From Syntrophales bacterium (GTDB lineage: Bacteria > Desulfobacterota > Syntrophia > Syntrophales > UBA5619), in the NCBI GenBank assembly GCA_028712015.1, contig JAQTRB010000024.1:1-13271 (forward strand): a DNA stretch of 13,271 nucleotides, written 5' to 3'. How positions within the stretch are numbered: position 1 is the stretch's first letter; each line of letters starts with the position of its first letter. The notes under the pieces are model-generated. The model was not told where the DNA came from and did no database searches. It saw only the letters and a program-made list of their open reading frames with translations. This document shows positions 7,591 through 13,271 of the stretch, piece after piece. The translations under genes were made by a program, and so were the position numbers.

Positions 7591-7599
7591 AGTTGTCAA
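7570..7599 (-). promoter_or_regulatory. Sigma70-type promoter of the small membrane-protein gene
   Basis: On the minus strand, TTGACA (complement of 7594-7599, perfect -35) is followed after 18 bp by TATATA (complement of 7570-7575, 4 of 6 matches). The spacer and -10 box fall within the tandem operators. It reads toward the gene at 7207-7419. Confidence 0.6.
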
Positions 7600-7724
7600 T
7601 ATATTTTTTTGAGCTTTGATGGGTACTTGCGGAATTGTTCAATATGGTGGGGTATTTTGATATTCGGGCACGATGTATCTTGAAGCTTGAAAATGAATCC
7701 AAACGATAAATCTTTGAATGATTT

Positions 7725-8327
7725 TTAGAGGCTGGCGATTGTTCCGAGGTAGATCTTCCAGATAGCGTCATATTTCTTGATCACATTGAAGCGACCTTCG
7801 CTGAGTGCCCAAATGTTTAAAAGACCCTGAATGAAGGTGAAGAGCAATGTCGCTGATGCGTCGAGGTCGATGTCCTTGCGGATGACACCATTCCGGATCC
7901 CCTCAGAGAGTAACTCCTTGAGGCAGGAAATGTACCTTTCGATTGTTTGAAACGCCTGTCTGTTAAGATTCCAATCACCGAGACTGATAATCTCAGCGAT
8001 GACCTGAAAGGATATGCCCTTGCGTTTGCCGATCGCGGAAAAATGCTTGCGGAAGACTTTATCGATGCTTTCGAGAGTCACAGCTTTCGAGCCAATGCTA
8101 TCGCGTGAGATGTCGTGGAGAAGGATTGCCTCCATATGACTGAGCATAAATGATAAAATTTCTTTTTTGCTTTTAAAATGACAGTAGATCGCCGCTTCGG
8201 AGATACCAACCTCCGCTGCGATTTTCTTGACCGTCAGATGTTCACTTCCGTACTTGCATATCAGATTGGTGGCTGCATTGATGATCTGCCGTTGCCTTAT
8301 GTCGGTGTGTTCCCTTTGAATTGCCAC
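7725..8327 (-). CDS. TetR/AcrR-family transcriptional regulator
   Basis: This 200-residue protein has the TetR N-terminal DNA-binding domain. A helix with RQRQIINAATNLICKYG (11-27) is followed by the helix-turn-helix LTVKKIAAEVGISEAAIYCHFKSKKEIL (31-58). The all-helical C-terminal ligand/dimerisation domain (about 65-200) has no clear ligand signature. GTG 8327 was chosen because AGGA precedes it by about 9 nt and because family members begin just before this helix. The frame stays open to a TTG at 8387, which would add 20 residues but lacks a good ribosome-binding site. Immediately downstream are tandem operators at the promoter of a small membrane protein, probably its regulon. The gene is AT-richer than the flanking operon, which suggests acquisition. 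The effector is unknown; related regulators often sense lipids, acyl-CoAs or toxic compounds. Confidence 0.9.
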   Translation of the reverse strand: MAIQREHTDIRQRQIINAATNLICKYGSEHLTVKKIAAEVGISEAAIYCHFKSKKEILSFMLSHMEAILLHDISRDSIGSKAVTLESIDKVFRKHFSAIGKRKGISFQVIAEIISLGDWNLNRQAFQTIERYISCLKELLSEGIRNGVIRKDIDLDASATLLFTFIQGLLNIWALSEGRFNVIKKYDAIWKIYLGTIASL

Positions 8328-8387
8328 GATCGGTTTCCTGTTTGGGATGGCTCTGGCATTCTTCCTCGAATGCGATGGATGAAACAA

Positions 8388-8740
8388 TCTATTCTGGATT
8401 ACATAAAACCAAATCAGCGAAGCATTAATGGATTGTTGTCGTTAAAATAGCAGATGATCATTGGAAAATCAAGCAGAACAACCTGTTGGGTTTTGTACCA
8501 CTCCGTCCTTCCCAAAAATGGATTGTTCCGGGGCCGTTTTCGAAATATAATGGCTCCGTCATATTCAACCATCCGTGGCTGTCCAATTTTTTTATTGGGG
8601 ATCTTCCCGGGCGGCCCGGCGGAGAACGCAACCCTCACGGCCGATCCTGCTGCGGCAACCCGAGTTCACCCGCAACGAATCGTCTCTATAGGCGCCAAAG
8701 TGTCCAGGGATGTCGCGTTGGGTACCAACAGGAGGAGGAT
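8388..8740. other. Non-coding region between tetR and the ADP-ribosylglycohydrolase-like gene
   Basis: About 350-410 bp without a supported gene, upstream of two divergent genes. The left part is AT-rich. Composition switches back to GC-rich near 8600. The downstream reading frame stays open upstream to 8486, but that stretch looks non-coding. The one promoter candidate found is listed separately; no riboswitch or operator resembling the 7551-7590 repeats was found here. Confidence 0.5.
8523..8551 (+). promoter_or_regulatory. Candidate promoter for the ADP-ribosylglycohydrolase-like gene
   Basis: TTGTTC (8523-8528, 3 of 6 matches to the -35 consensus) is followed after 17 bp by a perfect TATAAT (8546-8551). 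It would give a leader of about 180 nt before ATG 8741. The weak -35 box keeps confidence moderate. Confidence 0.4.
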
Positions 8741-9841
8741 ATGAACCGAAACACCATCGAAGATCGCGCCGCCGGCGCCGTCATGGGGGCATTGATCGGC
8801 GATGCCCTGGGACTCGGACCTCACTGGTACTACGACCTTGCCGCACTGCGCCGCGACTATGGCAAATGGATCACCGGCTACACCGATCCTCAACCGGGCC
8901 GGTATCATGACGGAATCAAGGCGGGCCGGCTTTCCCAGGCCGGCTTCATTCTCACCCTCCTGCTCCGCTCCCTTGTGGAGCGCGGCGGCTACGACGAGAA
9001 GGACTTTTGTCGCCGGATGGACGAAGAGCTTTTTCCGCTGCTCGACGGCACGCCGGTGAGCGGACCGGGCAACTACACCAGTCAATCGATCCGGGAAGCC
9101 TGGCGGCGGCGCGTTGAGCAGAAACTTCCCTGGGGCCAGACCGGCGGCCACGCGGACACCACGGAGGCGATCGAACGGACTTTAGCGCTGGCCGTCCGCT
9201 ATGCGCTGCACCCCGGCCGTCTCGCCTCGACGGTCGCGGGCAATACCATCCTGACGCAGAGCGATCCAACCATCGTCTCGATGACGGTCGCCTATGGCGC
9301 GGTCCTGGGCCTGCTGGTTCAGGGACATCCCTTCGACGCGGAAATCTCGAACCGGCTCATGGAACGGGTCAAAACCGGGGAACTGCCCTTTCATGCGGTC
9401 ACCCGCACCGATCTCCAGCCACTCCGTCCCGGCGATCCCGATCCGCCGCATGCCGGCCGCTTCGCCTCGCCGGACGCGCTGCTCACGCCGTCCTACATGG
9501 CGAGGGCGGCGGCGGATCCGGAGATCCGCATCGAACCCGCGTGGAAGGTTTCTATTGTATATGGAATGCCCTGCGCCATCTACCACCAGCTCCCCGCCGC
9601 CTATTACCTCGCCGCCCGTTTCCACGACGATTACGAATCCGCCGTGCTCCATGCGATCAACGGCGGAGGTCAAAACCAGGCAAGGGCGATCCTCACCGGC
9701 GCGCTCGTCGGCGCCCAAACGGGCCTGACCGGCATTCCCAAACGCTTTCTCGGCGGACTGGAGGAGGCCGACCGGCTCATGATCCTGGCCGGCCGGCTCG
9801 CCGCACAGGTCAGCGGCGGCGAAGCCGCATCCGTGGATTGA
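8741..9841 (+). CDS. ADP-ribosylglycohydrolase-fold protein, likely lacking the metal site (crystallin J1-like)
   Basis: This 366-residue protein opens with GAVMGALIGDALGLGPHW (12-29), the hallmark start of the ADP-ribosylglycohydrolase family (DraG/ARH), whose active members remove ADP-ribose using two metal ions. The ligands of those metals seem to be missing. The expected (S/T)DDT near residue 65 is replaced by RLSQAG (63-68), and the C-terminal GGDTD motif is replaced by GGGQNQAR (308-315). This resembles the crystallin J1-like branch of the family, so a pseudoenzyme or altered chemistry is likely. ATG 8741 is chosen because GGAGGAGG directly precedes it; an upstream in-frame extension to 8486 has no protein-like features. 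It is convergent with the next gene, with a 99-bp gap. No signal peptide, so cytoplasmic. Confidence 0.9.
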   Translation: MNRNTIEDRAAGAVMGALIGDALGLGPHWYYDLAALRRDYGKWITGYTDPQPGRYHDGIKAGRLSQAGFILTLLLRSLVERGGYDEKDFCRRMDEELFPLLDGTPVSGPGNYTSQSIREAWRRRVEQKLPWGQTGGHADTTEAIERTLALAVRYALHPGRLASTVAGNTILTQSDPTIVSMTVAYGAVLGLLVQGHPFDAEISNRLMERVKTGELPFHAVTRTDLQPLRPGDPDPPHAGRFASPDALLTPSYMARAAADPEIRIEPAWKVSIVYGMPCAIYHQLPAAYYLAARFHDDYESAVLHAINGGGQNQARAILTGALVGAQTGLTGIPKRFLGGLEEADRLMILAGRLAAQVSGGEAASVD

Positions 9842-9940
9842 CGGCGACCGGTCATTTTTTGACGTTGGGATTTACGGCGGTTGCGATCGGGCGGCGGATT
9901 TTCTTCCGCAGGGTCCGGACGCGATCAACGGGAAAATGGA

Positions 9941-11236
9941 TCACGGCCTCTGCTTTTCCGCCCTGTCTTTCATCATGATGTCGTCCAGCCAATCCAGAAT
10001 CCGGGCATTGGATATCAGAAGAGCCCCCATCTGACAGTGTTCCTCCGCCCCGTCCTCCTTCGTAAACAACATGAAATCTTTCGGGGATATGAGGGCCTCG
10101 AAAAGCTTTTTCGCCTGCCTCGGATTGGCTTTGTCCTCTTCGGAATCAACGATCAGCATGGGACAGGTGATCTTCGCCGCCATATCCCTCATCGTATAAG
10201 GTCGCATCATCTTGAGCCAGTTGCTCGGGGATTTGGCATGGAATGTAAACATGCCGTTCGCGATCAGCCACCGGAAAGAGGGGTCCGTTTTCATTCTGGC
10301 GTATATCGCGTTGTCGATCTCCTCCGCACCCTGTTCCGTATCAAGGGCTTTTTCATCTTCCGGACTCAAGCGGGCGATCAGATTGACATCATAGATGCCG
10401 CCGTTGGCGATGCAGGCCCGGATCCTCTTTTCGAAGGCGACGGCCCGGGGGGCGAAGTACCCGCCGAAACTGATTCCCATCAGCGCGATTCTCTTCGCGT
10501 CCACCTCCCGGCGGGTCAGCGCGTAATCGACGACCGGGGTCACCACCGTCTCCCAGTCGGGACGAAACGGAAGCTTCTGCACCCGGATCGCGCCGCCCTG
10601 TCCCGGGCCTTCGAAGAGAAGGACGTTATATCCCCGTTTCACGGCAAAAAGAGCCGTTGAAAAATAGAGTTCCTCGATCGTGCCGTCGAACCCGGATTGA
10701 ACGATCAACAGGGGCCTCTTTGCCCCCGAATTGTCGACGAGGCACAGATAGCCGGCCAACGTCGTTTCTTCGAAGGGGATTTCGACCGGGAGGATCGGTC
10801 GATCGGCCAGTTTGGCCGCTTTCCGAAAGCTGTCCCGGCTTTTCTTCCAGATCGACACGATGCGCGGATCTTCCGGATGGGTATGAAGAAAGAATTCGGC
10901 GGTTCTGTAATAGTTGGAAGCCTTGAAGAATTCCTGTCCCGCGCTGATTTTCCGACCCCGGGCAAGGAAATCGTCCCCCGCCTTCTCGCGCTGTTCGGCG
11001 GTCTTCAGCCATTCCCGGCACCAACTCTCATCGTCCCCTTCCCGGATCGCGTAGGCCGTCTTGAGAACTTCGCCGACATCGGCGCCTCCGGAAACGGCAT
11101 AGCCCAGCGCCCGCAGCGTCTGGAATGAATACTGGGTGTCCTGAAAAACCAGATCCATGGAAAACGAACGGCCCGCCGTCAGGATGTGCAACGCCGAAAC
11201 CCATGCCACAATCAGAACGAGCCTCGAAATTTTCAT
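9941..11236 (-). CDS. Exported alpha/beta hydrolase (FrsA / dihydropseudooxynicotine-hydrolase-like)
   Basis: This 431-residue protein starts with a probable Sec signal (Lys3/Arg5, a hydrophobic run about 6-20, possible cleavage near 21-27). A helical N-terminal region follows (about 70-145, with AGQEFFKASNYYRTAEFF), then an alpha/beta-hydrolase core. The nucleophile elbow is GISFGG (Ser256). The acid is probably Asp368 or Asp364 in LIVDSEEDKANP, and the base is His400 in GAEEHCQMG. The EGPGQGG segment (209-215) and the helical cap are typical of the FrsA/2,6-dihydropseudooxynicotine hydrolase group, so C-C or ester hydrolysis is possible; the substrate is unknown. Start ATG 11236 has only a weak AAGG upstream. 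Terminator-like hairpins upstream suggest that it is transcribed independently of the monooxygenase gene. Confidence 0.88.
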   Translation of the reverse strand: MKISRLVLIVAWVSALHILTAGRSFSMDLVFQDTQYSFQTLRALGYAVSGGADVGEVLKTAYAIREGDDESWCREWLKTAEQREKAGDDFLARGRKISAGQEFFKASNYYRTAEFFLHTHPEDPRIVSIWKKSRDSFRKAAKLADRPILPVEIPFEETTLAGYLCLVDNSGAKRPLLIVQSGFDGTIEELYFSTALFAVKRGYNVLLFEGPGQGGAIRVQKLPFRPDWETVVTPVVDYALTRREVDAKRIALMGISFGGYFAPRAVAFEKRIRACIANGGIYDVNLIARLSPEDEKALDTEQGAEEIDNAIYARMKTDPSFRWLIANGMFTFHAKSPSNWLKMMRPYTMRDMAAKITCPMLIVDSEEDKANPRQAKKLFEALISPKDFMLFTKEDGAEEHCQMGALLISNARILDWLDDIMMKDRAEKQRP

Positions 11237-11302
11237 CGGCGGATGGCCTTAATGCTCGATTCCCAAGCCACTTTTGGGGCGGACAATCCCATCAGGAGGA
11301 TG

Positions 11303-11331
11303 AAAAAAACACTATACCGGCAACCCGGTAT
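11303..11331 (-). terminator. Intrinsic terminator (second of two)
   Basis: ATACCGG (11314-11320) and CCGGTAT (11325-11331) form a perfect 7-bp stem with a 4-base loop. On the minus strand it is followed 4 nt later by seven T residues (A-tract 11303-11309). A short TTTT also lies on the plus side. It stops transcripts coming from the monooxygenase gene before the hydrolase gene. Confidence 0.7.
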
Positions 11332-11388
11332 CCTTTTGTCTCCGATCCAAATTACCTGGCCCCCCCGATGTTACGGCGGCCGATCGGG

Positions 11389-11417
11389 AAAAACGCGGAA
11401 CCCGAAGCTTGGGGTCC
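11389..11417 (-). terminator. Terminator-like hairpin (first of two)
   Basis: GGAACCC (11397-11403) and GGGGTCC (11411-11417) pair at 6 of 7 positions with a 7-base loop. On the minus strand the stem is followed by GCG and five T residues (A-tract 11389-11393). It lies 16 bp after the stop of the monooxygenase gene. Confidence 0.5.
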
Positions 11418-11432
11418 CGAATCCGGGCTATT

Positions 11433-11744
11433 TTACCGCCACGCATCATCCGTCGGGTGAAGATTCGTCGTGGCATGCCGCTTGATCTCCCGATCCAAGC
11501 CGTTTTCCGCAAACCGCGCCCATTCGGCGTAGTGCGGCGTCTTGCGGTGGGCAAGCTTTGCCGCTTCGTCCGTGTAAACCTCGTAAAAATAGAACTTCAT
11601 CGGATCCTCGTCGTCGCGCAGCACGTCGAAGCGCAGGCATCCGGGCTCATTCTTTTCCGAGCACACGGCATTCCGTTCGATCACCTTCAGAAATTCGTCG
11701 ATCCTGGACGGTTGGATATGAACCTCGATCAGCATGCAGATCAT
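11433..11744 (-). CDS. ABM-domain (antibiotic biosynthesis monooxygenase / LsrG-like) protein
   Basis: This 103-residue protein is a single ferredoxin-like ABM domain, a fold found in cofactor-free quinone-forming monooxygenases and in LsrG, which processes autoinducer-2. Recognisable family segments are the first strand MLIEVHIQPSRIDEFL, then NAVCSEKNEPGCLRFDVL (the EPG-RFDV core), FYFYEVYTDEAA and HRKTPHYAEW. Start ATG 11744 has AGGAG 8 nt upstream; the 36-residue in-frame extension to 11852 is unsupported. The length is normal for the family. It lies between mltA and an exported hydrolase on the same strand, but 157 bp after mltA and with terminators downstream, so it is probably a single-gene unit. 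The substrate is not predictable. Confidence 0.88.
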   Translation of the reverse strand: MICMLIEVHIQPSRIDEFLKVIERNAVCSEKNEPGCLRFDVLRDDEDPMKFYFYEVYTDEAAKLAHRKTPHYAEWARFAENGLDREIKRHATTNLHPTDDAWR

Positions 11745-11845
11745 GGCAACATCTCCTGATTTTGGTGGATGGTTCACCGCCGGGTCCCGCTCCCGGCGAA
11801 GGGAGCCCCTGAGGAAAATGCAAGGCGACGGCGAAACGCAGGCCG

Positions 11846-11888
11846 AACGCAAATTCCAACTGGTCGGCGGGTTTGGTTGGCTTGCGTT
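11846..11888. repeat. Stem-loop after mltA
   Basis: AACGCAA (11846-11852) pairs with TTGCGTT (11882-11888), with an inner CCAAC (11856-11860)/GTTGG (11876-11880) stem. It lies 13 bp past the mltA stop. No T-tract follows on the minus strand, so it may protect or weakly terminate the mltA message. A second GC hairpin, GCTCCC/GGGAGC (11789-11806), lies nearer the monooxygenase gene. Confidence 0.4.
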
Positions 11889-11901
11889 TTACGAGGGCTG
11901 A

Positions 11902-13086
11902 TCACTCGGGTTTGATGAAAAGGTAATACAGCCTCCCTTCACGGTATGTTCTGCCGGCCAGTTCGCCGGCACGGTCGCCGACTCCCATGTACACATCGCA
12001 TCTGCCCGCGGCCCGGATAGCGCCTCCTGTATCCTGATCCAACGCAAACCCCACTGGCCTGTCGAGATCGACCGCAACGAAGGTAAACATCGCCCTGGGG
12101 TAAATCGTCTTGTCCGTTGCAATCGTGCGAAACGGGATGACCGGCTCATTGAGCGAACCCCTGGGATCGCCTTTTTCAAACCTGAAGAAAACAAATCGGG
12201 GATTCTGGTTCACGTACAGATCGACCTCATCGGGATGGGCCTTGAAATAGTCGATCATCGCCTTGAGGTTTATGTTTTTATTGGAAAACTTCCCATCGGC
12301 GATCATTTTTTGCACGATACCCCGGTATTCCCAACCGTTGTTGGCGGCATAGCCGACCGTTTCGAGCTGTCCGTCCGGCATGCGAATTTTGGCTGAGCCC
12401 TGCACATGCGCGATATACGCCTCAAACGGATCACCGAGCCAGACAAGCTCATTGCCGGCAAGGGCATTGGATTTTTGGATCTCCTCCCGGCTGGGGTATG
12501 GGCGGATCATGCCATCCGGCCCCCGTTGACCCAGAATCGTCCCATCGGGCCCTTTGACCAGATCGGCGGGTGGTTGATATAAAGGATAGCGGAAACGGTC
12601 CGTGCGCAGCCGCGACCCGTCAAAGATCGGCGTATAATACCCCGTAAACAAGACCGTCCCCTGATCATCACAGCCCACCGAAATATACGTATCGAATTTT
12701 TCCCGCAACACCGCGTTCATCTGCTGGGGAGACATCCCCGACGCAACCAGCTTATCCAGCTCCCGCAGACTCCTGACCGCCCGTTCGTAGGTGATGTCGC
12801 CATACGGGTAGAATTTTTCGCTGGACGGTTTCGCCATATAGTTCAGGCTGTTGGCGATGGCTTCCCGCAAGCGGTCGGTATCGGAACAAGCCCGCGTGTA
12901 GTCGGGAATCTGGCTGGGATCGGTAATCTTTCTCAGCGCCAGTTCGCCCGGCGGCAACGGCCGAAGATAATCCTTGGGCACTGTCGGGAGAACCGTAAGA
13001 TCCGTAACGATCCGTTTCTGGCAGCCCGCAAGAACGAGGAAAACCATGACCAAAAACAAGCCGAGGAGAATGATTTTGTTTTTCAT
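11902..13086 (-). CDS. mltA: Membrane-bound lytic murein transglycosylase A (lipoprotein)
   Basis: This 394-residue protein cleaves the glycan strands of peptidoglycan and forms 1,6-anhydromuramyl ends. A lipoprotein signal (Lys2/Lys4, hydrophobic run, lipobox LAGC) puts the lipidated residue at Cys22; Gln at the next position favours sorting to the outer membrane. The MltA barrel domain includes LFTGYYTPIFDGS and IAHVQGSAKIRMPDG. The C-terminal 3D domain carries DQDTGGAIRAAGRCDVYMG, with the catalytic Asp of the family in the DTGGAI region. ATG 13086 is chosen because it yields a compact lipoprotein signal; an upstream ATG at 13122 overlaps the -35 box. No ribosome-binding site precedes ATG 13086, which fits a leaderless transcript. 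Length is within the family range. Confidence 0.95.
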   Translation of the reverse strand: MKNKIILLGLFLVMVFLVLAGCQKRIVTDLTVLPTVPKDYLRPLPPGELALRKITDPSQIPDYTRACSDTDRLREAIANSLNYMAKPSSEKFYPYGDITYERAVRSLRELDKLVASGMSPQQMNAVLREKFDTYISVGCDDQGTVLFTGYYTPIFDGSRLRTDRFRYPLYQPPADLVKGPDGTILGQRGPDGMIRPYPSREEIQKSNALAGNELVWLGDPFEAYIAHVQGSAKIRMPDGQLETVGYAANNGWEYRGIVQKMIADGKFSNKNINLKAMIDYFKAHPDEVDLYVNQNPRFVFFRFEKGDPRGSLNEPVIPFRTIATDKTIYPRAMFTFVAVDLDRPVGFALDQDTGGAIRAAGRCDVYMGVGDRAGELAGRTYREGRLYYLFIKPE

Positions 13087-13092
13087 GGGTGA

Positions 13093-13122
13093 AGTATAAG
13101 ACAAGAGGGTCTCGGTTGTCAA
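13093..13122 (-). promoter_or_regulatory. mltA promoter, probably producing a leaderless mRNA
   Basis: On the minus strand TTGACA (complement of 13117-13122, perfect -35) is followed after 18 bp by TATACT (complement of 13093-13098, 5 of 6). Only 6 bp separate the -10 box from the mltA ATG, so the expected start point is the A of ATG 13086. Confidence 0.65.
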
Positions 13123-13188
13123 AAGGAAGTTGTTTTGGGTGACGGTTTCGCCTTCCTCTGTTTCGCGCCGGCAAACATAAAAAATCCT

Positions 13189-13271
13189 CTATTTCTTTTC
13201 TTTCGCCGTGGGGAGTTTGGCCTGGGCCATAAAGAGATCGTCTGCAAAACCCGCAAATTCAATATAACTGT
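13189..13271 (-). CDS. C-terminal end of an unidentified protein (partial)
   Basis: The minus strand is open from the window edge to TAG at 13189-13191. The 26 full codons encode SYIEFAGFADDLFMAQAK followed by LPTAKEKK. The fragment is protein-like (an amphipathic helix and a lysine-rich tail) and ends just upstream of the mltA promoter. It is too short to name. About 65 bp separate it from the promoter, with a weak AGGAAG/CTTCCT inverted repeat (13124-13157) that might act as a terminator. Confidence 0.5.
   Translation of the reverse strand, partial: SYIEFAGFADDLFMAQAKLPTAKEKK

Larger units (their letters stand above)
11237..11432. other. Intergenic region with two terminator-like hairpins
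   Basis: About 200 bp between two minus-strand genes. It holds the two hairpins listed separately and, between them and ATG 11236, about 65 bp that must contain the hydrolase promoter. No good -35/-10 pair or sigma54 site was found there. Confidence 0.45.

Noticed and set aside
8428..8527. ATGGATTGTT repeated at 8428-8437 and 8518-8527
   Set aside because: A 10-bp repeat 90 bp apart is expected by chance in AT-rich DNA and coincides with no boundary or gene feature.
8486..8740. N-terminal extension of the ADP-ribosylglycohydrolase-like protein by 85 residues
   Set aside because: The extension lacks protein-like character, while ATG 8741 has a strong GGAGGAGG site and begins just before the family's first conserved motif.
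9881..10660. 259-residue plus-strand frame opposite the alpha/beta hydrolase
   Set aside because: It is antisense to a gene with a clear catalytic triad and shows no domain of its own.
11237..11302. Sigma54-like TGGC...GC pattern upstream of the hydrolase
   Set aside because: The spacing between the GG and GC elements is two bases too long for a sigma54 promoter.
11745..11852. 36-residue extension of the ABM-domain protein
   Set aside because: The internal ATG 11744 has a good AGGAG site and matches the family's normal start; the extension overlaps a GC hairpin region.

Overview
The window is a GC-rich bacterial chromosome segment with an AT-rich insert of about 2 kb in the middle. The organism is Gram-negative, because an MltA-type murein hydrolase with a lipoprotein signal (outer-membrane class) is encoded near the right end. 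The Fe-S type PurF, the GC-rich codon use and the overall gene style would fit a Desulfobacterota (deltaproteobacterial, Syntrophales-like) genome. That placement is an inference and was not tested by any search.

Left part (1-6517, + strand): a nucleotide-biosynthesis operon in the order carA (only its 3' end is in the window), guaA, carB, purF. CarA and CarB together make carbamoyl phosphate for pyrimidines and arginine. GuaA makes GMP and PurF commits PRPP to purines. CarA, GuaA and PurF all carry glutamine-amidotransferase domains. guaA sits between the two subunit genes of carbamoyl-phosphate synthase, which is an unusual arrangement.

Middle part (about 6580-8600): AT-rich and mostly minus-strand. 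It holds a TetR-family regulator, a 70-residue two-helix membrane protein and an unrecognised 97-residue soluble protein. Between tetR and the membrane-protein gene lies a strong sigma70-type promoter with a perfect -35 box. Its spacer, -10 box and start region are covered by two tandem 20-bp copies of a TetR-like imperfect palindrome. This is the best candidate for a small undescribed regulated system here.

Right part: an ADP-ribosylglycohydrolase-fold protein on the + strand (8741-9841) that lacks the family's metal-binding acidic motifs. It is followed convergently by a minus-strand series: an exported alpha/beta hydrolase (9941-11236), a small ABM-domain monooxygenase-like protein (11433-11744), the lytic transglycosylase MltA (11902-13086) and the C-terminal tail of one more gene (13189-13271). 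Two terminator-like hairpins separate the monooxygenase gene from the hydrolase gene. The mltA promoter sits so close to its ATG that the message may be leaderless.

No tRNA, rRNA, CRISPR array, transposase or phage gene was seen.
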